Of a DNA stretch of 64,000 nt, positions 50,566-61,392 are shown piece after piece. The notes under the pieces are model-generated. The model was not told where the DNA came from and made no database searches. It saw only the letters and a list, made by a program, of their open reading frames with translations. Source of the DNA: Vanilla planifolia (Eukaryota; Streptophyta; Magnoliopsida; Asparagales; Orchidaceae); assembly GCA_023846275.1 (NCBI GenBank), contig CM043875.1:22138593-22202592 (forward strand), read 5' to 3'. Made by a program: the position numbers and the translations under genes. Numbering within the stretch: position 1 is the first letter of the stretch; each line of letters starts with the position of its first letter.

Positions 50566-53500
50566 TGTTGAATACTTGACTCTTGCGTGGTTAGTTTAAT
50601 GATAATAAAATTATTTTATTTGTGATCTAATATTTTTCCTTTAAACATTTTCATAGCATGCTTCTTAAACATACTTGGTGAAAGAGCACTGGTGTATGAC
50701 TTGATATGCTCATTGATAATATGTTCAGAGATATTGTAATTGGCTTTGACATGAAGATTTAGTAATATTAGCAAAACAATTGAAATGATGTGATTATCAT
50801 TTAAATATGCTATATGGAGTCTTCTTTATTTGTTTTATCTTGTAAACTTATGATAATAATATAAGATACTATGAACTAAATAAGTGAGATCATATGTGTG
50901 TGTGGAATTTGCATTAAAAATTCTCTAAAATAAAGAAAAATATATCAAATAGTTTATAATGCCTAATATAGTTGATTGCATTAATTTATATGTTACTTTT
51001 ATACTTATATGATTATTTTTGGAAAGTAATTTTGTTAAGATAATAGAAGTGTATTGACAAACTTGTTTTTATTTTATTTATAGTTTAAAATAATATAAAT
51101 CTTTAGATTACATTCACAAAATATGTTTATCATTTTTGGAATGTATTCTCTTAAATTTTTTTGAAATTGAATTTAATGTATGGTGTGTGAGCTTCAAGTA
51201 TGAGATGTGAGAGTCTTATGTCAATAGAAGATTGTGTTCAATATGTCAATATTGATTTATAATACATAAAGCCTCAATATACAGTATATCACTTTGGGGT
51301 GTACAATATTTTTAGTTATGGAATCTGTAATGATTAGTTTGACTAGAATTTAAGAATTTTGGCATCATTGTTAGAAAACTATTGGGGTTTTTGGGCTATT
51401 TCAAATGATCAAAATACTTATATAATGCCTCCAAAATATCTTGAAATAGTAATGAATATTTGGAAATCATTTGTGAGTATTTTCTACTTGAAAACCATTA
51501 ACTTAGTTGGAGAAATATTCTAAAGTGGTGGGCTGAAGTTTGAACTTTATTTTACTTATTATATCTCAGCCTCTAACAAAGTTCTTCATGAGGGCTAAGT
51601 GTTATTATTCTTTCTAAGCATATTAATAACGATTTAATATGTCTCTTAGCTTATGTGATTGGTGTAAAAATTTGAATCTTGTGCTTTTATTTTTGTTTTT
51701 GTACCCTTTTGAATTGTGCTTATCTTTTGTGATTGTTTTTGTTTGGTTTTTGGCTGAATTGTGTAGAGTATTTTGGCTTAATATTATTTGCTCTTTTGGG
51801 TTGATAAATTGTAAGGTCTTTTGGCTTGGTAATTATGACATATTTTGTATTGGTATGAGAGTTTTGCCTATTCATTTTTGTGAAGGGTGTTTGAGTAAGC
51901 TTAATTTTTGTTACCAAGAGTAAGTGTAGAATCAATGTTTAGGATTGAATCACACAAAAGATCTTGTTGTATTTAATTTATTGTATCCTTCACATGAGAA
52001 TCTTTCAAAACTAAGCAAAATCTTTAAAGAACTATTCAAGAATAATTATATTAAAATATTTTGAATAATTTATACTCTTATTCCTAGTTCATTGGTTTTG
52101 TGAAAAGTTATAATTCATCTTCTTATGTGAATTTTTAATGCTCATATTTCTAACAATTGCTATTAAATGGGTTGTTTCTAGAGACCAAAAATCCTAAAAA
52201 AGATTTTGCAATGTCTCTCATAATTGTTAATAAATATGCTATTTTGGAACATAGTGCTTCATGCTTTCATCCACCTTTCTTTGAAGGTGATTTTTATTTT
52301 TATTAAAAAAATTGAATGAGAAATTCTTTCTGCATTAGTAGATTTTAATTTATGAGTATTGTAAAAAAATTATTTGTATTTTTGTTTAGAAGGCTTAGCA
52401 ATAAGTTTGCTAATAAGTTTATAAGGAAAATGTCATTAAAAGAAAAAAAAAGAGTTCACTTAATTTTTGTGCATTAAATATCATCTCTTGTCCTCCATTG
52501 ACTACTGAATTTGAATAAATTATGAATTTAAATGTTACTTATGATGTTTGATGAGTTATAAATTGTTTATAGAACAGAGAAGACTAGACATCCACCATGT
52601 TGATGGAATGGCTATGGATGACAAGCTTAATAGTTAATGTCTGTTAAATGAAAATGACAAACCCAAAAGGAAGATAAAGAAGATGAAGAAAGAAACCAAA
52701 AGCATTTGGGGTGACTTCGTTGAGTCCATCTCAACTTTTAATGAAACTTGAAATGAGAAGTTAATTTGTCTTGTGGCAATTCATGAAGAAATAATAAAAG
52801 AAAAATATGATGTAAGTCTTCTTCTTTGGAGGAATTAGAAAAAAAAATTAATTAATTTGTACACATTTAAATATGTTAAAAAACGAGTATTCCGATTATC
52901 TTGGCTTATGTGAATCTCTAAATATTAAAAGTGAAAGGCATCGAGTAGAATTAAAAACTAGAGATGAACTTGCACAATTTGTTAATAAAAATGCAAGAAA
53001 TAAAATTGTTTTTTATCCTTTTTAAAAATTACATTTGCATTGTGATATTTCAAATCACATTCACAAGCATAATTGCATGCCATAATACAAAGTTTATAAA
53101 TGTTGAATGTAAAGGAGGTTTTCAAAATGTAATATCTCTATCTTTCTATTATTGCATAATAAAAGGATATGTTTCAAGAGTTTGCAAGATCAGAGTTAAT
53201 GTCAAGTCTAAGTATCATTCATTTATTTATATGAAAAAGAATGACATACCTAGCAATGATAACACTATTGATTGTAAGTTGGCCAGACCCATCCATTTTG
53301 GTTTTAAAATCTAAAGCTTAAAATTTATGCTTGCGTGAATATATCCTTTAATGTGATTATTCAAGAAGAAATGCAAAGAAGCATGTTAATTTCTCTCATA
53401 AATTAATTTTAATATGTCTATGTTTATGAAGAGATAAATATAATTAAAAGGTTAAGTCTTTTGATTTCTTAAAACATGTGATAAATACAAAAACAAAAAA

Positions 53501-53790
53501 TGAAAAAGAAAAAGAGTTTATTAAATTAAGAGGAAGCTTTAAGATTTCTTATGTTTATATAAACAATAAAACATTTTTATTTTTTATTTTTTTGCTAGAT
53601 GACAAAAAGGGAAAAAAGTAAATGTTGAAATAAAAAGTATGTTTCTTTAAAATAAGATTAAATTGCTTTGATTGTATCTATTCACAGGGTGTATGAATAA
53701 GGGAAAACATTTAAATGTATAATTATATTTATCATTTGACTTTATTACAAATTTTGTTATGATTTTGTCATTATCAAAAAAGAGAAAAAT
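50566..53790 (+). mobile_element. SIRE-like Ty1/copia module 1 (LTR plus gag relic)
   Basis: TGTTGAATACTTGACTC at 50566 follows GTCATTGGAGAT, a remnant of the polypurine tract and LTR start of SIRE/Maximus copia elements. LTR-type DNA continues to about 51950, then degenerate internal sequence with gag remnants (next entry), ending in a polypurine tract at 53768-53790. About 3.2 kb separate this LTR start from the next, far too short for a complete element, so pol is deleted. Collinear homology with module 2 supports the limits. Confidence 0.6.
52540..53314 (+). pseudogene. Copia gag C-terminal remnant, module 1
   Basis: A Lys-rich run (KPKRKIKKMKKETKSIWGD) at about 52660-52720, followed by ESISTF and then LICLVAIHEE, matches the KKKALKATWDDSD...ANLCLMA layout of SIRE-type Gag. 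An open frame at 52964-53314 contains YYCIIKGYVSRVCKIR, a mutated C-x2-C-x4-H-x4-C zinc knuckle, followed by VKSKYH and MKKND as in the linker after the knuckle. Several stops and shifts break the frame between these parts. Confidence 0.6.
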
Positions 53791-53797
53791 TGTTGAA
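53768..53797 (+). other. Polypurine tract and 3' LTR start of copia module 1
   Basis: GTCATTATCAAAAAAGAG followed by AAAAAT and TGTTGAACTC at 53791. SIRE elements have the same order: a GTCATCATCAAAAAGGGGGA-like stretch, then the LTR start TGTTGAAC. The same junction, partly deleted, precedes 50566. Confidence 0.65.
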
Positions 53798-55094
53798 CTC
53801 TTGGCTTTTGTTTGGTTTATTAATAACAAAGTCATCTTAGTTGTGATATAATGATTTCTTGTTAGTAATTTTCAGATCATGTCTGTTAAGTTTGCTTATG
53901 AAATACTTGAGAAGTATTAGTCTATGACTCGATGTGCTTATTGGTAATGTATTTAGAGAGATGGTAATTGGCTCAGGCATAAAGATTGAGCAATATTGGC
54001 ACAACAATTAGGACAATGTAATTATCATCTAGATGTTATCATCTAAGTGTATTTTGTACAATCTTAATTTGCTTTAACTTATGAATTTATAATAATAATT
54101 ATGAAGCACTTTGGATTGAATAGGTGGGATCATGAGTATGTGTAAACTCATATTAAAAGTTCTTCAAAATTAAAAAGCACGCATCAAATAGTTTATCAAG
54201 CCTAAGATAGTTGATTGATATATTTAAATATTGTTTTTATATTCATTTGATTGTCTTTGTAAATCAATTAAGTTAAAATCTCAAAAATTTATTTACAAAC
54301 TTGTTTTTATTTTACTTATAAAGTTTAAAGTAATATAAATCATTAGATTACATTCATAAATATGTTTATTATCTTTAAAATATATTCTCTTAATCTCATC
54401 TTAAATTAAACTTAGCATACGATATGTGAGCTTCACTATAATACTGGAGGATCCCATGTATAATATGTGAAAGCTCACATATAATATGTTAGTGAACATT
54501 ACTTTAAATTTCTTTAAATGGAGAACTATGTATAACACCTTAATATTGACATGTAATACATGAAGCCTCGATGTGCAATACATCACCTAGGACATACAAT
54601 ACTTCTAATATGTGAAATCTACAACGACTAGTTTGATTAGAATTTGAGAATTTTGACATATTTGTTAGATAATCATTTGGGGATTTTGGAGTTGTTCAAA
54701 GGACCAAAATACTTACATAATACCTCCAAAACATCATGAAATAATAATGAACATTTGGAAATTATTTGTGAACATTTCAACTTGAAAATCATCAACTTAG
54801 TAGGAGAAATATTTTAAAGTGGTGGGATTAGGTTGAAAGCTTATTCTTCTCATTATATCTTAGCATCTGAAAGATCCTTCATAAAAGCTAATTGTTATTA
54901 TCCTTCTTAAGTATATTAATAGCAATTTAGTGTGTTTCTTGAATTTTTTGACTAGTTTGTATGAATTTATATATTGAGCTTTTATTTTTATCTTTTATTT
55001 TCTTTTGGGTTGTTATACATGATCTTGTATGATCATTTTTATTTATTCTTTTGGCCTAGTGATTGTGGGTATTTTTTCTCAAATTAAGAGTTTT

Positions 55095-55918
55095 TGATAT
55101 ATATATATATATAAAGCGGGGATTGTACTAAAAGATAGACTTGGGTTAAATAGAATGAAAAATATGACAAAAAGGTTTAAAAATGTGAAGTAGAGTTTAG
55201 AAGATAAAAAAAGAAAACAATAATTCACTCATCAAAATGAACCTAAAAGAAGATCACCAAGCAAACTGAGGCACTCAAGCTACAAAGCAATACGTTTTCT
55301 CTAATCACAACTAATTTTTTATTCATTTATTTATGAGAGATCTTTTAAATAGGAGATTATAAGTAATTATTTAATATAAAAATGAAACTTTTTGCCTATT
55401 TTTTAAAGACTTTTGTGTAGATAATTCTTTAATACAAAAGCATATTTTATACTTATTTTTTGAAGATTTTAAATATTTTAGACACTTTCATTAATATATC
55501 ACTTAACATATGTCATCTACTATGAGTCATTTATTATCACTTTGATTTCATACCTTTAATTGTCTAACTATTCTAAAAGTTTTATTTTTGATTAAAAAGT
55601 TTGAGTTAATATAGTTCATGATTTTTTAATTTATTTCTTATTGAAATTATTACCTCTAATTGCCTAACTATTCTAGAAGTTTTATTTTGTATTAAAAAAG
55701 TTTGAGTTAATATATTCAATGATTTTTTAATTTATTCCTCTTTGATTATCCCATAACTAGCTCGATTAGGTCATGATAAGCTCTTCTTGTCATGGTTTAT
55801 GTGATGGGATCTATGATAAATATTTTTTTTATAAAATTTAAGCCTAAAGTTCACTTATTCTTCATGCACTTCATGATATTTATGCTCATATTTAATTGAT
55901 CGTTCCTGTTCTGCATCA
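55095..55918 (-). repeat. Left (3') LTR of the small element
   Basis: Starts TGATATATATATAT and ends CTGCATCA. It shares with the right LTR the blocks GAAGTAGAGTTTAGAAGA, AAATAGGAGATTATAAGTAA, AATATTTTTTTTATAAAATT and CTCATATTTAATTGAT. It is about 125 bases longer, partly from an internal duplication of a CTAACTATTCTA.AAGTTTTA block (55564 and 55667). Confidence 0.8.
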
Positions 55919-56291
55919 TTTTTTCCTTGCCAAAAGAAACTTTGCTCTGCAGAAGCCTTCCACGAATTTTGATATTGACTTGATATATTTATGCTGTGTG
56001 CCATATATCATCAATGGTTGGTTTATTCAACCATCTTTCAATAAGTTTGTATGAATAATTTAAACTCGAAATCACATCAATGAGAATACTATCTTTTCAA
56101 AAACTTTTGGCTGTATTGATATTGGCAATTATGTTTGTGAATCACTTACATAACTGTTAGTTTGCAAATCATCATATTTAAAATTTACTGTGTGGTTGGC
56201 CATCCTCAGTGTTAAGTATTAAACTAGTAGACATCATTGGACAGTTCAAAAACATATATGTCATCACACCTCTAATTGTGTTGAACTTCTT

Positions 56292-56486
56292 TTACTTAGT
56301 GAATATCTTAAATACACATGGGTTTGTAAGCAATTTCTCCAACTTTAGAATTAGTGTCATTTCATACTTAAAAATTCGTAATTTTTCTTGCATTTCTTCT
56401 CGCCATTGATTTGTCACTTGAAACAAGTTTTGCACTAAATTTGACAAGTTTTCGATTTCTTTTTTTCTTGTTACTCTAGTTGCCAT
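56292..56486 (-). pseudogene. Gag-like open frame in the small element
   Basis: The 64-codon frame begins MATRVTRKKEIENLSNLVQN and continues with a charged, helix-prone stretch ending in WREEMQEKL. The position (first frame after the primer site, on the element strand) and the coiled-coil character fit the N-terminus of a retrotransposon Gag. It stops after 64 residues, and nothing downstream resembles capsid, knuckle or pol. Confidence 0.5.
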
Positions 56487-56497
56487 TTCATTAAGTA

Positions 56498-56740
56498 AGG
56501 CTTAAAGAATAATAAAATATCAATAATTAAGCCTCGATTTGATGATGCTATTAGGATCTCCTTTTCTTCAAGGTGCTATATTCTTTTAAGAAAAAAATGA
56601 GGATCTTTACTTTCAAGTGGGGCTTAATGAATAGTGAAGTACCAACAATCAAGCTTTGATTAGATGAAATTATTAGGATCTTTTTTTCTTCAAGGTGTTT
56701 TTTGTTTTTCCAAGAAAATGGTGAGGATATTTGCTCTGAT
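56498..56740 (-). repeat. Tandem duplication of about 121 bp in the leader
   Basis: AGGCTTAAAGAATA (56498) and GGGCTTAATGAATAG (56620) head two units that share ATTAGGATCT, TTTTCTTCAAGGTG and AATG(G)(T)GAGGAT.TTT. They are diverged but collinear. The second unit runs into the primer site. Confidence 0.7.
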
Positions 56741-56744
56741 ACTA
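56733..56744 (-). promoter_or_regulatory. Primer binding site of the small element
   Basis: On the minus strand this is TAGTATCAGAGC, one mismatch from the initiator-Met tRNA site TGGTATCAGAGC, three bases inside the right LTR. The same single G-to-A change is seen at 20822. Confidence 0.75.
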
Positions 56745-56747
56745 AAT

Positions 56748-57446
56748 TGATGTAGATGAAGAGGAGAATATGTCATGGGATAGAATGACATAATTGCTTA
56801 TGCTAAATGGAATGAAAAGTACAACAAAAAGGCTTAAAGGAAGTGAAGTAGAGTTTAGAAGAGAAAAAAAAAATAATAATCTATTCATTAAAGTGAATCC
56901 AAGAGAAGGCCACTAAGCCAAATCAAGCACTCAAGCCATAAAGCAATATGTTTTTTTTTTAATTTCAATTGATTCTCCATTCATCCATTCATTTGAGGTC
57001 TTTTAAATAGGAGATTATAAGTAATTAATTAATAAAAAAAACTTCCTATCTAATTTTTTAATATAGAAGTATATTTTATACCTATTTTTTGGAGAATTTG
57101 AATATTTTGGATACTCTTATTAATATATCATCTAATATGTGTCAACTATCATGAGTCACTTATTACTATTTTGATTTCATATTTCTAATTATCTAACTAT
57201 TTTAGAAGTTTTATTTTAAACTAAAGAAAATTGAGTTAATATATTTCATGGTTTTCTAATTTATTTTTTCTTAATTAGTTCATAATTAGCTCCATTGGGT
57301 CATGACTAACTCTCCTTGTTTTGATTTATGTGATGGGTTTATAATAAATATTTTTTTTATAAAATTTAAACCTAAATTTCATTTGCTCTTCATGCACTTC
57401 AAGATATTTATGCTCATATTTAATTGATTGTTTCTATCTTGCATCA
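56748..57446 (-). repeat. Right (5') LTR of the small element
   Basis: Starts TGATGTAGATGAAG and ends TTGCATCA on the plus strand; 699 bp. Divergence from the left LTR is clearly above a few percent by eye, so insertion is not recent. Confidence 0.8.
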
Positions 57447-58119
57447 ATTTTGCCTGCTCGTTCATGCGAAAAGTGTTTGACATTATGATCTAGTTTTTCT
57501 TCATTAAGGGTTAACATAGATCTAATGTTTAAGATTGAATAAATTAAAAATTCTTATATTTTATTGCACTCATATAACAAAATTGGAAAACTAAGCAAGA
57601 ATTTTAAAGAATAATTTAAGATTAATAATATCAAACGACGACAATGTTATCAATACTCTTACTCTTAATTTATTGATTTTGTGAAAAGGTACAATTTACT
57701 TTCTTTTTTTATAAATATGTTAATGTTCTTAATCTAATAATTAGTATTAAAGTAAGTTGTTTCTAGTGACAATCGGAGAAAACAATCTTTACAATTCTTA
57801 CACAATTATTGATGATCGTATTATTATGGAAGAAGTTGTTTCATCTCTTTATTCATCCTTTTCAAAAATGATTTTTATTTTTATTAAAAAAATTGAATAA
57901 GAATATTTTCTAAATTAGTATATTTTAATTTATGAGATATTGTAGAAAATCTATTTGCATTTTCATCTAAAAGGTTTGACAATAAGTTTGTTAATAAGTT
58001 TATAAGAGAAATATCACTAGAAGAAAAACAAAAAGTTTAATTTAATTTTTTAACACTAAATATCATCCATTGTGGTATGTCCATTGAATTTGAATGAATT
58101 ATAAATTTAAATACTGCTT

Positions 58120-58830
58120 ATGACATTTGGTATGAGTTGTAGAATGTTTATTAGAATTGGGCGGCTTGCTCCAATAACCATGTTGATGGAATGGTTGTGG
58201 ACAGTTAGCCTATTGGTTCATGTCTTGTGGATAAAACGAACAATTTCAAAAGGAAGAAAAAAGATAAAAAATGCAACCAAAGGCACTAGGAGTGACTCTG
58301 ATGAATGTATCTCAACTTATAAAGAAAATTCAAATAAAGAGTCAATTTGTCATGTGATAGCTCATAAATAAAAAGGGATGATAAGCCTTCAATCTCAAAC
58401 AAAATCAAAAGAAAATTTTATTAATTTGATTGACTTATTTAAACTGCTAATAATAACAAAAGCTTAAAGAAAGAGTATTCAATTTAGCTTGGCTTATGTG
58501 AATTCATATGTGAGAAAATTGAAAGATATCTAATAGAATTGTAATCAACTAGAGATAAATTTATGCAAATTATCAACAAAAATACAAGAAACAAAAATGA
58601 TTTTGATCATTTCAAAAAACTACATTTGCATTGTGATACTCCAAATCATATTCACAAAAATGTTATATATCAAAAATACTAAGATAATAAATGTTAAATA
58701 TAAAGTGGGTTTTCAAAATGCGATATCTCTATTTTGTCATTATTGTGTGAGAAAAAGATATGTTTAAGAAGATTATAAGATTAGAGCTAATATTAAGTTT
58801 ATGTACCATTGATTTATATGGTTGAAAATG
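58120..58830 (+). pseudogene. Copia gag C-terminal remnant, module 2
   Basis: The 83-codon frame at 58120 contains RKKIKNATKGTRSDSDECIS followed by STYKENSNKESICHVIAH, which parallels the TWSDSDESSS...ANLCLMA tail of SIRE-type Gag. At about 58720 another frame gives CHYCVRKRYV followed by a stop and EDYKIR, a mutated zinc knuckle aligned with the one at 53150. There are several stops between. Confidence 0.6.
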
Positions 58831-58960
58831 ATGATATGCCTAGCAATGAAAAACATTATTGATTGTAGGTTGGTCAAATCAAATTTGCTTGACTTTGCAA
58901 AAACCTAAAGCTTAAAGTTTATGCTTATGTTATGTACATGCTTTCTCCAATTTGATTTTT

Positions 58961-59724
58961 TAGAGTGATAAATTTAAGGAAGTACGTTGATTTCTCAAAT
59001 TTTGATATGAGATTTATAAATTTCATGCTTCTAATGATTGACTTGTCAGAAAAGAATTAAGGTTCTCGAGATACTACAAATCATAGTGAATGTCTCAAAT
59101 ATAAGAAGAATATAATGTTGAGGTAGAACTACTCAACTCTTGAGAGAAATTATTTACTATTGAAAACGAACTCGAGATGTACAAAAGAAAATATGAGACC
59201 ATTGCTCGAGTGACCACTAAAGAACAAGAATGGGATAAAAGGGCATCAACATGTTTCAATGATAATTGTTAAGGAAGTTGTTCAATCCACTAGACTTTTT
59301 TTTGTTTCTATCTCCTCAATGAATACTTTTGCTATGCATTTGAAGAGAGGGCTATTGCGAAGGACAATGTTAATGTTGAGGATAAGATGGTTGAATCTTA
59401 TTCTCTAACCAAGAATTTTGTCAAGAATAAGGTCCTCCTTATCTCTTGAGTCACAGATAGTGATAGATTGAATTCTTGTGCTTGAATTCCATACGGCTTT
59501 CAAAGCTAACAAAAGCTTGCATTGCTCCCTACAAACTTGCCAAAGATATGAAAAACTTTTTAGCCCATCCATTGCTAGCGGCACTCATAAATTTGTTCGT
59601 TTACAAACTGCAATATATGCTATATTTATTTTTGATGAGCTCCACACCAACTGTTAGTCCACATTTAAATATGCACAATAGTCGTAGTACCATGTCCGCT
59701 TTGCACAACCAACTCGCTTGCTTA
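58961..59724. other. Anonymous DNA between copia relic and tandem repeat
   Basis: Moderately AT-rich. Open frames of 61-97 codons near 59476-59839 overlap the first tandem unit on both strands and show no domain. Confidence 0.35.
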
Positions 59725-60906
59725 TTGCCCATCCTATTGAACTATTTAACCTTGCATTCCTCCAGGTAGAAGTATACTTGAAGAAGCTCTTTGTTTGATA
59801 AATTCCTTCATAAAATAATCTATTGATTAGTACTTGCACTCATCAATGTTGAATATCACAATTCTATTATCTTTTATATAGTTCAGTCTCAAACTATATT
59901 GTACTTGGAAATATAATACAATGTATCATGAGCTAGTTAAAATATTGAGATATTATTTGTTTTGACCTAAACCAAAATTATGTTTTTAAACTTAAGGCAC
60001 ATTACCTTGTTAAGGTTGTGATTTAGAATAAGTAGACAAAACAACATTAACTTTTTTTTATGATGTGGGACTATTCATCCCTATGCCTTCTTGCCTATAA
60101 GCTTGCCAGATTCGTTTCTTGCCCATCCTATTGAACTATTTAACCTTGCATTCCTCCAGGTAGAAGTATACTTGAAGAAGCTCTTTGTTTGATAAATTCC
60201 TTCATAAAATAATCTAGTGATTAGTACTTGCACTCATCAATATTGAATATCACAATTCTATTATCTTTTATTTAGTTCAGTCTCAAACTACATTGTACTT
60301 GGAAATGTAATACAATGTATCATGAGCTAGTTAAAATATTGAGATATTATTTGTTTTGACCTAAACCAAAATTATGTTTTTAAATTTAAGGCACATTAGC
60401 TTGTTAAGGTTGTGATTTAGAATAAGTAGACAAAACAACATTAACTTTTTTTTATGATGTGGGACTATTCATCCCTATGCCTTCCTGCCTATAAGCTTGC
60501 CAGATTCGTTTCTTGCCCATCCTATTGAACTATTTAACCTTGCATTCCTCCACATAGAAGTATACTTGAAGAAGCTCTTTGTTTGATAAATTCCTTCATA
60601 AAATAATCTAGTGATTAGTACTTGCACTCATCAATGTTGAATATCACAATTCTATTATCTTTTATTTGGTTCAGTCTCAAACTACATTGTACTTGGAAAT
60701 GTAATACAATGTATCATGAGCTAGTTAAAATATTGAGATATTATTTGTTTTGACCTAAACCAAAATTATGTTTTTAAATTTAAGGCACATTAGCTTGTTA
60801 AGGTTGTGATTTAGAATAAGTAGACAAAACAACATTAACTTTTTTTTATGATGTGGGACTATTCATCCTTATGCCTTCCTGCCTATAAGCTTGCCAAATT
60901 CGTTTC
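59725..60906. repeat. Three tandem copies of a 394-bp unit
   Basis: TTGCCCATCCTATTGAAC starts at 59725, 60119 and 60513, and the array ends where TTGTCCATTGAGTCC begins at 60907. The period is exactly 394 in both steps, without indels. Copies 2 and 3 share several bases that differ from copy 1: CTAGTGATT versus CTATTGATT, TTTATTT versus TTTATAT, AAATGTAATA versus AAATATAATA, CATTAGCTTG versus CATTACCTTG, and CCTTCCTGCC versus CCTTCTTGCC. So one unit was duplicated first and a derived copy was duplicated again. No long frame crosses the unit. Confidence 0.95.
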
Positions 60907-60912
60907 TTGTCC

Positions 60913-61392
60913 ATTGAGTCCATTTGGTCAATATGCTGACAATCATTACTTATTCACATTGTTCTAGAAAATGGCATCACTACCACCTCACACATGGAAT
61001 AATTGCCATGCATATGAACTTTCTGTAGTTGAAGGAAACTACGAATGTACGACATATAGGGTTTTTCTTCTTATTTTGTTTGCACAAAAAAGATCATGAT
61101 ATGCCATGCCATTATGTGCAGCCAAAATCTTTTAGTTTTACTTTCTTGATGAATTTCTTTCAATGTGTTAAAATCTTCTCATCTGCCATGTTTACTAGCT
61201 CCAATGCAATATTATTCTTTATATAAGTTGCAGCTTCTAACATCTAATTTTCTAACAGCCTTTTGGAGCTCCCATTTTGAATAACGCAGATGTAAACTGC
61301 TTGATTCACCTTATCTAGTTAGCAACACCTTTCCCATGAAGGTTTGAAAATTTCTTAAGAATACATAGGCTTCTACCAAGTGATTAGCCATC
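60913..61392 (+). promoter_or_regulatory. Upstream region of the DUF1336 gene
   Basis: Two readings are possible. TATATAA at 61220-61226 could be a local TATA box giving a 5' UTR of about 140 bases. Alternatively TTCTAACATCTAATTTTCTAACAG, ending at 61258, is a strong plant splice acceptor with branch-point-like CTAAC words, which would make 61259-61392 the second 5'-UTR exon of a longer transcript. The sequence cannot decide between them. Confidence 0.45.

Larger units (their letters stand above)
55095..57446 (-). mobile_element. Small non-autonomous LTR retrotransposon, 2.35 kb
   Basis: Two LTRs in direct orientation (55095-55918 and 56748-57446) enclose about 830 bases. LTR termini on the minus strand are TGATGC and CATCA. 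The primer site lies next to the right LTR and a polypurine tract (GGCAAGGAAAAAA on the minus strand) next to the left one, so the element reads right to left. Flanking pentamers are GTTTT (55090-55094) and ATTTT (57447-57451). Cutting the element out with one pentamer restores AGAGTTTTGCCTGCTC, which matches GAGAGTTTTGCCTATTC in copia module 1, so the empty site is seen directly. With no room for pol, it would have depended on proteins of another element. Confidence 0.82.
53791..58960 (+). mobile_element. SIRE-like copia module 2, interrupted by a small LTR element
   Basis: Collinear with module 1: 53791-55094 matches 50566-51850, and 57452-58930 matches about 51855-53300. The gap is filled by the element at 55095-57446. 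LTR landmarks include GCCTCGATGTGCAATACATC (54566; GCCTCAATATACAGTATATC at 51270) and TTTGTTAGATAATCATTTGG (54661). It continues into a gag relic and then fades at about 58960 without a recognisable pol. Confidence 0.6.

Noticed and set aside
51639-51923. 94-codon hydrophobic frame resembling a membrane protein
   Set aside because: It lies inside LTR sequence that is repeated, in broken form, at 54930-55090. The apparent hydrophobicity comes from T-rich DNA.
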